From Lachnospira sp. UBA3212 (GTDB lineage: Bacteria; Bacillota; Clostridia; Lachnospirales; Lachnospiraceae): DNA of 64,000 bases. The stretch spans positions 62,001 to 126,000 of the forward strand of contig DEWK01000024.1 in the NCBI GenBank assembly GCA_002363615.1. The letters are read 5' to 3'. A model generated the notes under the pieces. It ran no database searches. It was given only the letters and a program-made list of their open reading frames with translations, and had not been told where the DNA came from. Below are positions 50,639 to 59,552 of the stretch, piece by piece; positions within the stretch are counted from its first letter, which is position 1, and each line of letters begins with the position of its first letter. Position numbers and translations under genes: made by a program.

Positions 50639-52891
50639 ATGTTAACAAGCGAAGCATGGGAAGGATTTGAAGGAAGACTTTGGAAAGAAGAAATTAACGT
50701 AAGAGATTTCATTCAGAAGAACTATGAGCCATATGATGGAGATGAGAGTTTCCTTGCTGCTCCAACAGAGGCTACAAACAAGTTATGGGGTAAATTACAG
50801 GAATTACAGAAGCAGGAAAGAGAAAATGGCGGTGTTTTAGATATGGAAACAAAGGTTGTTTCTGGTCTTACTGCTTATGGTCCTGGATATATTGATGAGT
50901 CTATGAAGGATCTTGAGCAGATCGTCGGTCTTCAGACAGATAAGCCATTAAAGAGAGCATTTATGCCATATGGTGGTATTAAGATGGCTGAGCAGGCTTG
51001 CCAGAACTATGGTTATGAGCCAGATCCTGAATTACACAAGATCTTTACTGAGTATCATAAGACACACAATCAGGGTGTATTTGATGCTTATACTCCAGAG
51101 ATGAAGAAGGCACGTCATGCCCATATCATCACCGGACTTCCAGATACCTATGGTCGTGGACGTATTGTAGGTGATTATCGTCGAGTTGCCCTTTATGGTA
51201 TTGATACCTTAATGGCATTTAAGAAGCATGACTTTGATAACTGTGGTTCAGGAACCATGACCGATGATGTAATCCGTCAGAGAGAAGAGATTACAGAGCA
51301 GTATCGTGCCCTTGCCGGTATGAAGGCTATGGCAGAGGCTTATGGATATGATATTTCTAAACCGGCTACCAATGCTAAGGAAGCTGTACAGTGGGTATAC
51401 TTTGGTTACCTTGCAGCTGTTAAGACTCAGAACGGTGCAGCTATGTCTGTAGGACGTGTAGCTACCTTCCTTGATATCTATATTCAGAGAGACTTAAAGG
51501 CTGGAAAGATTACCGAAGACGAGGCACAGGAATTAATCGACCACTTGGTAATGAAGTTTAGAATGGTTAAGTTTGCAAGAATTACTTCTTACAACGAATT
51601 ATTCTCAGGAGATCCTACCTGGGTTACCTGTGATCTTGCAGGTACAGGTATTGATGGTCGTCATATGGTTACAAAGACAGATTATCGTTTCCTTCATACC
51701 CTTGAGAACATGGGACCTTCACCAGAGCCAAACTTAACTGTATTATATTCATCATCACTTCCAGAATCATTTAAGAAGTATGCAGCTAAGATTTCTGTTG
51801 ATACTTCATCGATCCAGTATGAGAACGATGACCTTATGAAGGTATACTGGGGCGATGATTACGCAATTTGTTGTTGTGTATCTGCTACCCAGACCGGTAA
51901 GGAAATGCAGTTCTTCGGAGCAAGAGCAAACCTTGCTAAGTGTCTCCTTTACGCAATCAACGGTGGTGTAGATGCTAAGTCAAGAGAGCAGGTTGCACCA
52001 GCTTACAAGCCAATTACTTCAGAGTACCTTGATTATGATGAAGTAATTGCTAAGTTCGACGTAATGATGGACTGGTTAGCTGATCTTTATGTAAATACCT
52101 TAAATCTCATCCAGTATATGCATGATAAGTATTATTATGAAGCTGCTGAGATGGCATTGATTGATACAGACGTAAGACGTACGTTTGCTACCGGTATTGC
52201 CGGATTCTCACATGTAGTAGATTCACTTTCAGCAATCAAGTATGCAAAGGTTAAGACTGTTCGTGATGAGACAGGATTCGTTGAGGATTACGTAACAGAG
52301 GGAGAATTCCCTAAGTATGGTAACGATGATGATCGTGCAGATGAAATCGCTGTATGGTTACTCCGTACCTTTATGGATAAGATTAAGAAGAGACATACCT
52401 ATCGTAATTCTGAGCCTACTACCTCAATCCTTACTATTACTTCTAACGTAGTATATGGTAAGTTCACAGGTAACATGCCAGATGGACGTAGAGCAGGTAC
52501 TCCTCTTGCACCAGGTGCTAACCCATCTTATGGAGCAGAGCAGAATGGTCTTCTTGCTTCCTTAAATTCATTAACCAAGCTTCCTTATGGATGTGCATTA
52601 GATGGTATTTCTAATACTCAGACCATGAACCCGGATGCTCTTGGACATAATGAAGAGGAAAGAGTAGATAACTTAGTTCATGTATTAGATGGTTACTTCG
52701 ATCAGGGAGCACATCATTTAAATGTGAACGTATTCGGTAAGGATAAGTTAATCGATGCTATGGAACACCCAGAGAAGCCTGAATATGCAAACTTCACGAT
52801 CCGTGTATCCGGTTATGCAGTTAAGTTTATTAACTTAACCAAGGAGCAGCAGATGGATGTTATTTCAAGAACCTTCCATGAGCATATGTAA
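50639..52891 (+). CDS. pflB: Formate C-acetyltransferase (pyruvate formate-lyase)
   Basis: A 750-residue glycyl-radical enzyme that splits pyruvate and CoA to acetyl-CoA and formate under anaerobiosis. The catalytic cysteine pair is Cys412-Cys413 within AICCCVSATQTGKEMQF, and the radical glycine is Gly725 in FTIRVSGYAVKF, near the C-terminus as required. Length and N-terminus (WEGFEGRLWKEEINVRDFI) are standard for PflB. TTAAGGAGG precedes ATG 50639. Followed by a terminator and then its activase gene. Confidence 0.97.
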   Translation: MLTSEAWEGFEGRLWKEEINVRDFIQKNYEPYDGDESFLAAPTEATNKLWGKLQELQKQERENGGVLDMETKVVSGLTAYGPGYIDESMKDLEQIVGLQTDKPLKRAFMPYGGIKMAEQACQNYGYEPDPELHKIFTEYHKTHNQGVFDAYTPEMKKARHAHIITGLPDTYGRGRIVGDYRRVALYGIDTLMAFKKHDFDNCGSGTMTDDVIRQREEITEQYRALAGMKAMAEAYGYDISKPATNAKEAVQWVYFGYLAAVKTQNGAAMSVGRVATFLDIYIQRDLKAGKITEDEAQELIDHLVMKFRMVKFARITSYNELFSGDPTWVTCDLAGTGIDGRHMVTKTDYRFLHTLENMGPSPEPNLTVLYSSSLPESFKKYAAKISVDTSSIQYENDDLMKVYWGDDYAICCCVSATQTGKEMQFFGARANLAKCLLYAINGGVDAKSREQVAPAYKPITSEYLDYDEVIAKFDVMMDWLADLYVNTLNLIQYMHDKYYYEAAEMALIDTDVRRTFATGIAGFSHVVDSLSAIKYAKVKTVRDETGFVEDYVTEGEFPKYGNDDDRADEIAVWLLRTFMDKIKKRHTYRNSEPTTSILTITSNVVYGKFTGNMPDGRRAGTPLAPGANPSYGAEQNGLLASLNSLTKLPYGCALDGISNTQTMNPDALGHNEEERVDNLVHVLDGYFDQGAHHLNVNVFGKDKLIDAMEHPEKPEYANFTIRVSGYAVKFINLTKEQQMDVISRTFHEHM

Positions 52892-52923
52892 TCTGTAAAA
52901 AGAAGAATCAAACATAAAAACGA

Positions 52924-52955
52924 ACACCCGGTTATTTCATAGCCGGGTGTTTTTT
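52924..52955 (+). terminator. Terminator between pflB and pflA
   Basis: ACACCCGG (52924-52931) pairs with CCGGGTGT (52943-52950), then six T. It should reduce pflA expression relative to pflB by partial termination. Confidence 0.88.
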
Positions 52956-52972
52956 AAAAAGGAGTGGTAGGA

Positions 52973-53716
52973 ATGAGTACGATTGGAAAAATTCATTCTG
53001 TAGAAAGTTTTGGTTCCGTGGATGGACCAGGAGTTCGATATATTTTCTTTCTGCAGGGTTGTAGGATGAGATGTAGATATTGTCACAATCCAGAGACCTG
53101 GAGTTTAACAAAGGCAGAATTTGAAATGACTCCTAAGGAGGCATTTGAAAAGGCCTATCGTTATAAGAATTACTGGAAGAAGGGGGGAGGAATCACCGTA
53201 AGCGGAGGAGAAGCGCTTTTACAAATTGATTTTGTAAGGGAACTTTTTACCATTGCCAAGGAGCATGGGGTTCATACTACCTTAGATACGGCAGGCAATC
53301 CATTTACCAGAGAAGAACCCTTCTTTTCAAAGTTCAATGAATTATTAAAGGTGACAGATCTTTTTCTTTTAGACATCAAGGAGATGGACGAGAAAAAGCA
53401 TAAAGATTTAACCGGATGGACCAATAAAAACATTTTAGATTTGGCAAATTATCTTTCTGATCAGGGAAAGGACATGTGGATCCGATACGTATTAGTTCCT
53501 GGTTATACAGACGATGCCAAGGATATGGAGAACCTGTACCATTTTATTAAGGAATTAAAAACGATTAAGAGGGTAGAAGTTCTTCCTTACCATACCTTGG
53601 GAGTATTTAAATACGAGAGTCTGGGAATTGAATATTCTCTCTTAGATGTAATGCCACCGGACAAGGATATGATTCAAAGGGCAAATCAAATTCTTCATAC
53701 AGAAGATTATATCTAG
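52973..53716 (+). CDS. pflA: Pyruvate formate-lyase activating enzyme
   Basis: A 247-residue radical SAM enzyme that installs the glycyl radical on PflB. The Fe-S cluster motif C-x3-C-x2-C is Cys30, Cys34, Cys37 in GCRMRCRYCHNPETW; GGGITVSGGEALLQ is the SAM-binding GGE motif. ATG 52973 follows AAGGAGTGGTAGG; a GTG at 52964 overlaps that site. It follows pflB by 81 bp with an intervening terminator. Confidence 0.95.
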   Translation: MSTIGKIHSVESFGSVDGPGVRYIFFLQGCRMRCRYCHNPETWSLTKAEFEMTPKEAFEKAYRYKNYWKKGGGITVSGGEALLQIDFVRELFTIAKEHGVHTTLDTAGNPFTREEPFFSKFNELLKVTDLFLLDIKEMDEKKHKDLTGWTNKNILDLANYLSDQGKDMWIRYVLVPGYTDDAKDMENLYHFIKELKTIKRVEVLPYHTLGVFKYESLGIEYSLLDVMPPDKDMIQRANQILHTEDYI

Positions 53717-53726
53717 ATATATTACA

Positions 53727-53768
53727 AAAGGGGCTGTCGCACTAATTTCTTAGTGTGACAGCCCCTTT
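53727..53768. terminator. Long bidirectional terminator after pflA
   Basis: AAAGGGGCTGTCGCACTAA (53727-53745) pairs with TTAGTGTGACAGCCCCTTT (53750-53768) over 19 positions, with one G-U wobble and a 4-nt TTTC loop, lying between convergent genes. The long stem ending in AAAGGGGCTGTC also resembles dispersed palindromic repeats. Confidence 0.88.
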
Positions 53769-53818
53769 GTTTAAGGTCTTTTAAACTCTCGTCAAAGAAA
53801 ATTTTAGGAGAGTTAAAT

Positions 53819-55126
53819 TTACTGAATTGAATTCTCGTAAATGTCTACAGAGTCCTGAAGAAGAAGGTCAGTATAAACGCCGTCTACTCCAATTCCTCGA
53901 AGTTCTGTATAGAAATCGTAGTCATTAATGGTATTGTTATATAGGTACAAACCAGATTCATGAAGAGCCTGGATGTGAGCCTCATCAAAACGTTCATCTC
54001 CATCCGGAGCGGTAATCACCTTGATGTTATCCTTACTGGTTACATACTTTAAAATCTGATCACCGGTCATATCGGTATTGTAAGCAGTAAAGATTACATT
54101 CTGGAAATGATATACTTCTTCTAACAATTTATAACTTTTCTTGTCGTAAACCTGAGGGACAATGCGAAGTATAAGATCTGGATCTAAGGCGTTGGCCTTT
54201 GTAATCAACTGCTGAATCTGCGCCTTGGCTTCCTCGTTGGTATATTGGCTAGACTTCGTATCTGTGATAATTACCATATCCTTATTCACAACCATGGCTT
54301 CTAATAGTTCTTCCACGGTCATTGGTGTGAAGTTTGATGCGGTTACCGGGGTACCCATAATCTTTCTAGACAGATATTCCTCTAAGCTCATTCTTGCTCC
54401 ACCTGCATTACGCTTCCAGTTATGAACAACGGTTAACTGTTCATCGGTGGAAAAACCAAAGTCTACTTCAAAAATTCTGGCACCAAGATTGATATTTTGT
54501 AAAAGAGCTTCCTTTGAGTTGGTATAGCAGGTATTGTACTTGGCCTCTCGAACCGCACCCATGGCATGAGTTACCATCATATGTTTTGCATACCAGTCGG
54601 AATTGTAACCCGTCATCTTACTTGCTAAAATCTGATTATTCTCATCATAGGACAAGGTGTAATTCACAATATTTGCAAATGCTTCCCCATCGATATAGTA
54701 GCCATCCTCTGTCTTCAAATAAGCATGTTCCAAAGAGAAGGTGTACTGGTTTTTAGTACAGGTTTCCGCAGCAAAATCATAACGAATGGTGATGGTAACG
54801 GTGGAATCCACTTTTTGATAGGTATTGTCACCGGTTGTTTCATATCCCGCAGCAAGCATAGCCTGCTCTAATGGATAAGCGTTGTTTTCGTTGTAATTCA
54901 CTGTGCTTTTTGCCACATAGTCCTGTTCCTTAGGAGTATCTTGTTTACTTACAATATCCTTAGGATGTTTCTTTCCTAAGAAATATCCTCCCACAAAAAC
55001 TCCTGCTAGCAGTAAGAAGAGGATTAGGAAAATTGGCATGCAATCCCAAATCCAGCGGTAACGAGAATTTTTTCTACGATACCGGTATAATTCCTTTAGA
55101 CGCGCCTTCTGTTCTTCGTTATTCAT
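53819..55126 (-). CDS. Membrane-anchored glycerophosphodiester phosphodiesterase-like protein
   Basis: A 435-residue protein with a basic cytoplasmic start, one helix (MPIFLILFLLLAGVFVGGYF, about residues 34-53) and an extracytoplasmic region whose C-terminal about 250 residues form a GDPD/PI-PLC-like barrel. MVTHAMGAV holds the first His, ARIFEVDFGFSTDEQLTVVHNW the Glu, Asp and second His. The usual HRG is HAM-G here, so the conserved Arg is missing and the substrate may differ. ATG 55126 with AAAGGA (complement 55135-55140) is preferred to the longer start at 55147. Confidence 0.78.
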   Translation of the reverse strand: MNNEEQKARLKELYRYRRKNSRYRWIWDCMPIFLILFLLLAGVFVGGYFLGKKHPKDIVSKQDTPKEQDYVAKSTVNYNENNAYPLEQAMLAAGYETTGDNTYQKVDSTVTITIRYDFAAETCTKNQYTFSLEHAYLKTEDGYYIDGEAFANIVNYTLSYDENNQILASKMTGYNSDWYAKHMMVTHAMGAVREAKYNTCYTNSKEALLQNINLGARIFEVDFGFSTDEQLTVVHNWKRNAGGARMSLEEYLSRKIMGTPVTASNFTPMTVEELLEAMVVNKDMVIITDTKSSQYTNEEAKAQIQQLITKANALDPDLILRIVPQVYDKKSYKLLEEVYHFQNVIFTAYNTDMTGDQILKYVTSKDNIKVITAPDGDERFDEAHIQALHESGLYLYNNTINDYDFYTELRGIGVDGVYTDLLLQDSVDIYENSIQ

Positions 55127-55206
55127 GAATATAGTCCTTTCTACCAAAATACTAAGTCATTATACAATTATCTTTTTGAAAAATCAATTTTTATAATCAA
55201 AGAAGG

Positions 55207-55235
55207 TTGATTTTCAAAAAGGAGTCTGTTATACT
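55207..55235 (+). promoter_or_regulatory. tyrS leader promoter
   Basis: TTGATT (55207-55212), 17-bp spacer, TATACT (55230-55235); it should initiate about position 55242, just before the T-box leader. Confidence 0.75.
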
Positions 55236-55241
55236 CTTTCC

Positions 55242-55494
55242 AATTGGCAAATGCGAGGAAGGAAATCAGTAGCGATGGGATTCGGATTTAGAGAGAGCTT
55301 GTTTGGTGAAAAAGCTTGAAGAACCAAAGTGAATTACGTTCCAGAGCAGCTTTTCTGAGAAAGATTCAAGTAGGAAAAGTCGGTCGCCCCGTTAGTGCAA
55401 AATGAAGGAGTTCATGATTATGAACTTGAACCAGAGGTGGTACCACGATGATTCGTCCTCTGCTTATCCAAGGATAAGCAGGGGGCTTTTTTTT
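55242..55494 (+). promoter_or_regulatory. T-box riboswitch (tRNA-Tyr) of tyrS
   Basis: The leader holds the T-box sequence AGAGGTGGTACCACG (55433-55447), a Stem I region with GAGAGAGCTTG and GTGAATTAC where TAC at 55335-55337 is a Tyr specifier codon, and a terminator CCTCTGCTTATCC/GGATAAGCAGGGG (55457-55484) with a T-run. Uncharged tRNA-Tyr should bind and pair with the T-box so that AGAGG and CCTCT form the antiterminator, letting tyrS be read. Left boundary is inferred from the promoter. Confidence 0.92.
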
Positions 55495-55547
55495 CTTACT
55501 TTTGCCAACCTAAGCAAGAAGTTTTAAGAATTAGGAGGATTTCAAAC

Positions 55548-56768
55548 ATGGAAATTTACGAGGAATTAGTAGAAAGGGGATTAATTGCCCAGGTAACAGA
55601 CGAAGCAGAAATCAAAGAGTTGATTAATAACGGTGGAGCCAGATTTTACATTGGTTTTGATCCAACTGCAGATTCTCTTCACGTAGGACATTTCATGGCT
55701 CTTTGTTTAATGAAGCGTCTTCAAATGGCTGGCAATAAGCCAATTGTCTTAGTTGGTGGAGGAACTGCTCATATTGGTGACCCATCCGGCAGACAGGATC
55801 TTAGAAAGATGATGACCTCTGAAACCATCCAGCACAACTGTGATTGCTTCAAGGTTCAGATGGAAAAGTTCATCGAGTTTGGCGAAGACAAGGCAGTAAT
55901 GGTGAACAATGCTGACTGGTTATTAAAGTTAAATTATGTAGATGTTCTTCGCGACATCGGAACTCATTTTTCTGTAAACAACATGCTTCGTGCTGAGTGC
56001 TACAAGCAGAGAATGGAAAAGGGCTTAAGCTTCCTTGAGTTTAACTATATGATCATGCAGGCCTTTGATTTCTACTATTTACACAAGAATTTTGGCTGCA
56101 ACATGCAGTTTGGTGGCGATGACCAGTGGAGCAACATGCTGGCCGGAACCGAATTAATCCGTAGAAAGACCGGTGATGATGCTTACGCAATGACCATCAC
56201 TCTCCTTCTTAATTCAGAAGGCAAGAAGATGGGAAAGACCGCTAACGGTGCTGTATGGTTAGATCCAAACAAGACTTCTCCTTTCGAATTCTACCAGTAT
56301 TGGAGAAATGTAGATGATGCAGATGTTATGAAGTGTATTAAGATGCTTACTTTCTTAAGCATGGATGAAATCCACGAAATGGAGAACTGGGAAGATTCCA
56401 GAATCAATGAAAAGAAGGAAGTGCTTGCTTACGAGTTAACGAAGTTAGTTCATGGCCAGGAGGAAGCAGACAAGGCACAGAAGACCGCAAGAGATCTTTT
56501 CTCAGGAAAGGTAGATGCCGAAAACATGCCTTCTACTACTTTAAGAGAAGATCAGTTAACCGACGGCAGCATTGCTATCATGGACTTAATGGTTGCTTGT
56601 GGCTTAGTTGCAAGTAAATCTGAGGCAAGAAGAGTGATCACCCAGGGGGGACTTTCTGTGAATGAGGCAAAGGTAACAGACATTGCAGCTTCTTACACGA
56701 AGGAAGACTTGGCAGCAGGTGTAATCATCAAAAAAGGAAAGAAAGTATTCCATAAGGCAACAATTTAA
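55548..56768 (+). CDS. tyrS: Tyrosyl-tRNA synthetase
   Basis: A 406-residue class I synthetase charging tRNA-Tyr. HIGH-type signature in FDPTADSLHVGHF, KMSKS-type loop as KKMGKTANG, GGDDQWSNMLAG in the Tyr site, and a C-terminal S4 RNA-binding domain (about 340-406, MVACGLVASKSEARRVI and GGLSVNEAKV). The T-box immediately upstream with a Tyr specifier agrees. AGGAGG precedes ATG 55548. Confidence 0.97.
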   Translation: MEIYEELVERGLIAQVTDEAEIKELINNGGARFYIGFDPTADSLHVGHFMALCLMKRLQMAGNKPIVLVGGGTAHIGDPSGRQDLRKMMTSETIQHNCDCFKVQMEKFIEFGEDKAVMVNNADWLLKLNYVDVLRDIGTHFSVNNMLRAECYKQRMEKGLSFLEFNYMIMQAFDFYYLHKNFGCNMQFGGDDQWSNMLAGTELIRRKTGDDAYAMTITLLLNSEGKKMGKTANGAVWLDPNKTSPFEFYQYWRNVDDADVMKCIKMLTFLSMDEIHEMENWEDSRINEKKEVLAYELTKLVHGQEEADKAQKTARDLFSGKVDAENMPSTTLREDQLTDGSIAIMDLMVACGLVASKSEARRVITQGGLSVNEAKVTDIAASYTKEDLAAGVIIKKGKKVFHKATI

Positions 56769-56779
56769 AGTTCCACCAC

Positions 56780-57202
56780 TTATTTTTTCAATACTGCATA
56801 TTCTTGATTGCTGTAAACCTCTGTCCAGTGACAGATACCAAGAAGATAGATTTCCTGGTTGGTCTTTAGGTCCTTAGCCTTAGTCCTTTTCATAACCACG
56901 TAGTTTATGGAAGCATCCTCTAGCTGGGCCTGCACCTGATCGAAATTAGAGGACTCCTCATTAATAAAGGCATTCAGGTCTTGGTGGTGGGTGACAAGAT
57001 TGAGTTCCTTCTTGTGCTTTTTTAGGTAGGAAACCAGGTCAGAGTGGACAAGAAGGCCGGAAGGGTTCTGACTTTCTAAGTATTGTGCTACCTGCTCCTT
57101 GTATTGGTACTTTACCCGATTGTTTTGGTATAGCAATAGGCCAAGAACAAGGAGCAGAGCAAAAAGCAGAAGAAATAAGGGTATTAAAAGTTTCTTTTTC
57201 AT
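56780..57202 (-). CDS. Small membrane-anchored protein of unknown function
   Basis: A 140-residue protein with an N-terminal hydrophobic helix (LIPLFLLLFALLLVLGLLLY) and a 105-residue extracytoplasmic domain of mixed alpha/beta pattern (EVYSNQEYAVLKK at the end). No family recognised. GGAG lies before ATG 57202. It lies convergent to tyrS (11 bp between stops) and is transcribed alone. Confidence 0.55.
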   Translation of the reverse strand: MKKKLLIPLFLLLFALLLVLGLLLYQNNRVKYQYKEQVAQYLESQNPSGLLVHSDLVSYLKKHKKELNLVTHHQDLNAFINEESSNFDQVQAQLEDASINYVVMKRTKAKDLKTNQEIYLLGICHWTEVYSNQEYAVLKK

Positions 57203-57390
57203 AAGAATCTCCTATTGGTTTTGTTTGCATCATAACATAAGGGAGCGGAAAATGCACACAAAATTTGAGGGGGTTTTGACAATAAATACCAGTGGAAACG
57301 TTAGCGCTTTTTTAAAAATAGGTTTGTGTGTTTTCGACAAAAATGGGTAAAAAAACATTGAAAACAGAAAAAAATTGTTCATTATTAAAA
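57203..57390. other. Intergenic stretch before the surface-protein promoter
   Basis: Divergent spacer between the small membrane protein and the surface protein (gap 57203-57503 overall). Apart from the downstream promoter I see no gene or strong structure; A/T-rich runs predominate. Confidence 0.5.
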
Positions 57391-57419
57391 TTGACTTGAC
57401 AAATGTACTTTGTTATAAT
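57391..57419 (+). promoter_or_regulatory. Strong promoter of the surface protein gene
   Basis: TTGACT (57391-57396), 17-bp spacer, perfect TATAAT (57414-57419) with TG extension. Its position shows that translation must start later than any upstream in-frame codon, at about 57504. Confidence 0.85.
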
Positions 57420-57503
57420 CGCTCTAGCTCAAAAGAAGGGTGGGTTTTTACCTTCAAAATAATTGTTATTTTAGAAGAGCCCTTTTGTTTTTTAGGAAAG
57501 GAA

Positions 57504-59462
57504 ATGAAACAAATGAAAAAGAATTTAGCAAAGACCGCATTATTACTTGCGGCATCCCTGGTCATTAGCAGTATTCCAACAACCAGTTTTGCTAGCGAAA
57601 CAAAGGCAACCTTTGAAAATGCAACATCAGAAGCTTTAAATAGTGCAAACAGCTTTGCAGTATTTTCAAAAATATATCATAAGCAGAATCATATGGAAGG
57701 AACATTTGCAACTGCATACTTGGATACCGGTACAGATGCTTGTGGTATTACTACAAAAGTAGAGCAGTACATCGATGCTTCCGAGAACTTAATTTATATT
57801 GAAGATGTTAACAACATTGCAAACTTAAGATTTAACGGAGTAAGCACAGATACCTTAATTCTTCCTACCGGAACAACCGTAGAATCATGTAATAATGGTA
57901 ATGGAATTATGCTTACCTATAATGGAAATACAACTAGCTACAACAACAAGCAGGAAGTTGGAGCAGATGTAATTACTACAGTAGAAGAATCAAGTTACAA
58001 AATTGACTTTGACGCAGCATTTAAAGCATTAGTAAAGTATTCGAATCATCAGGCAACCAAGAACACAGAGGGTACTAACACCACAGTTGTGGTTGATCCT
58101 GATACAGTAGATTGGAATAACCGTTCCATTAACGTTACCTGTGGAAGCGGAAAGAATGTGATTAACTTAACTGCAGCTCAGTTAAGAGACTACAAGCTTA
58201 ACATCACAGGAAGTGGTGAGTATTCCGTAATCATCAATGTAACGGATTGCACAGATTCTGGTTACTTCTTTGATAAGGAAATTTCAGTAGACGGTAACAG
58301 CGGTGGTTATGGTGAGTATGGTGGACAGGTTCTGTTCAACTTCCCAAGCACCTACACAGGAAACTTACAGTTCAACAAGTCAAATACCGGTGTTATTCTT
58401 GCAACAAGCGCTTCTGTACAGTGCTTCAGCACTCACAACGGTTCTGTTTTTGCAAATGAAGTTACCAATACTGGTTGTGAGATTCATCAGAACCCATTCG
58501 ATGAGTTTGTAGAAGAGGAAGAGACAACTACAGTAGAGGAGACAACAACAGAAGAAGAGACTACAACCGTAGAAGAGACAACTACAGAGGAAGAGACTAC
58601 AACCGTAGAGGAGACCACTACAGAGGAAGAAAGCACTACAGAAGAGGCAACAACTACTAAGAAGACAGAAGAGGCAACAACTACCAAGAAGGTTGAAACA
58701 GAGACAACCACTAAGAAGACAGAAGAGGCAACAACTACCAAGAAGGTTGAAACAGAGACAACCACTAAGAAGACAGAAGAAGCAACAACTACCAAGCAGG
58801 TTGAAACAGAGACAACCACTAAGAAGACAGAAGAGGCAACAACCACTAAGAAGGCTGAAACAGAGACAACTACAGTAGCTTCTTATGAGACAGAAACTAC
58901 TGTTAAGATGGCAGAAAGTGAAACAACTACTAGTGCAGGAACCGTTACCATCGTAGAGGATGCTAAGACAGCAGATTCTTCTGCAGAGGTAACTACAAAG
59001 TCAACTGAAACAGATGATGATGCAACAGGTACCTTAGTAATCAAAATTTTTGATGATGACACCAACGATGCAGTTCCAGGTGCTAAGGTTCATGTATATG
59101 ATGAAGATGGTAATAAGATTGCAACTGCTACTACAGATTCAGATGGTACAATCACTCTTGAAAATGTAGAAGAAGGAAAGTACACCATTCAGGTGGTAGA
59201 CGTTCCAGAGGGTTACAGCGTTATGAACCGTACTGCAACTGTTAAGGTAGTAGCTGGAAAGGAGAAAACCCAGTCCTTAACTGTTAAGACAAGCACAAGC
59301 GGAACAGACAGCAAAGAGACCACTTCAAATCTTGGAGATTATCTTGCACCTAAGACAGGTGATGAGGGAATCTGGTATCTGATCCTGTTAATGCTTCTTT
59401 CAGCTGGATTTACCACAGCAATGGTTGCCAGAAGGAAAAAAGAAGTTGCAGAAGAAGAATAA
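57504..59462 (+). CDS. Cell-wall anchored surface protein with Thr/Glu-rich repeats and SpaA-like domain
   Basis: A 652-residue secreted protein. Signal peptide: KKNLAKTALLLAASLVISS then SFA|SE. Residues about 35-330 form a beta-rich N-terminal region with no recognised family. Residues about 336-456 are low-complexity Thr/Glu/Lys repeats, a likely wall-spanning stalk. Residues about 508-600 form a SpaA/Cna-B-like domain (TGTLVIKIFDDDTND, TTDSDGTITLENVEEGKYTI). The C-terminus is a sorting signal: LAPKTG at 614-619, helix, RRKK tail. LAPKTG deviates from LPxTG, resembling the (S/P/A)PKTG form used by class B/D-like clostridial sortases. No sortase is in the window. ATG 57504 or 57513 after AGGAAAGGAA. 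Confidence 0.83.
   Translation: MKQMKKNLAKTALLLAASLVISSIPTTSFASETKATFENATSEALNSANSFAVFSKIYHKQNHMEGTFATAYLDTGTDACGITTKVEQYIDASENLIYIEDVNNIANLRFNGVSTDTLILPTGTTVESCNNGNGIMLTYNGNTTSYNNKQEVGADVITTVEESSYKIDFDAAFKALVKYSNHQATKNTEGTNTTVVVDPDTVDWNNRSINVTCGSGKNVINLTAAQLRDYKLNITGSGEYSVIINVTDCTDSGYFFDKEISVDGNSGGYGEYGGQVLFNFPSTYTGNLQFNKSNTGVILATSASVQCFSTHNGSVFANEVTNTGCEIHQNPFDEFVEEEETTTVEETTTEEETTTVEETTTEEETTTVEETTTEEESTTEEATTTKKTEEATTTKKVETETTTKKTEEATTTKKVETETTTKKTEEATTTKQVETETTTKKTEEATTTKKAETETTTVASYETETTVKMAESETTTSAGTVTIVEDAKTADSSAEVTTKSTETDDDATGTLVIKIFDDDTNDAVPGAKVHVYDEDGNKIATATTDSDGTITLENVEEGKYTIQVVDVPEGYSVMNRTATVKVVAGKEKTQSLTVKTSTSGTDSKETTSNLGDYLAPKTGDEGIWYLILLMLLSAGFTTAMVARRKKEVAEEE
58659..58874 (+). 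repeat. Four tandem 54-bp repeats in the surface protein stalk
   Basis: Copies begin at 58659, 58713, 58767 and 58821. Each encodes 18 residues of the form KKTEEATTTKKVETETTT with few changes (KQVETE, KKAETE). A different 36-bp unit (EEETTTVEETTT) precedes them from about 58512 to 58630. Length may vary between strains by recombination. Confidence 0.9.
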
Positions 59463-59472
59463 GAAGAAGTAA

Positions 59473-59499
59473 GCCACCCATAAGGGTGGCTTTTTTTTG
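59473..59499 (+). terminator. Terminator of the surface protein gene
   Basis: AGCCACCC (59473-59480), loop ATAA, GGGTGGC (59485-59491), then eight T. Confidence 0.95.
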
Positions 59500-59552
59500 G
59501 AAAATGTGATACCCTTAATAAGGTTTAAGCTATGGAGAAGGAGGGAATGTAT

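Noticed and set aside
57292..57305. CcpA cre-like site TGGAAACGTTAGCG
   Set aside because: Two mismatches at conserved positions and about 90 bp upstream of the -35, so too weak to annotate.
57375..57503. Longer start (57375) for the surface protein
   Set aside because: It precedes and includes the promoter at 57391-57419; the signal peptide begins after ATG 57504/57513.
58487..58846. Minus-strand 119-codon frame rich in Val and Ser
   Set aside because: It is the complement of the Thr/Glu-rich repeats of the surface protein, an artefact of low complexity.
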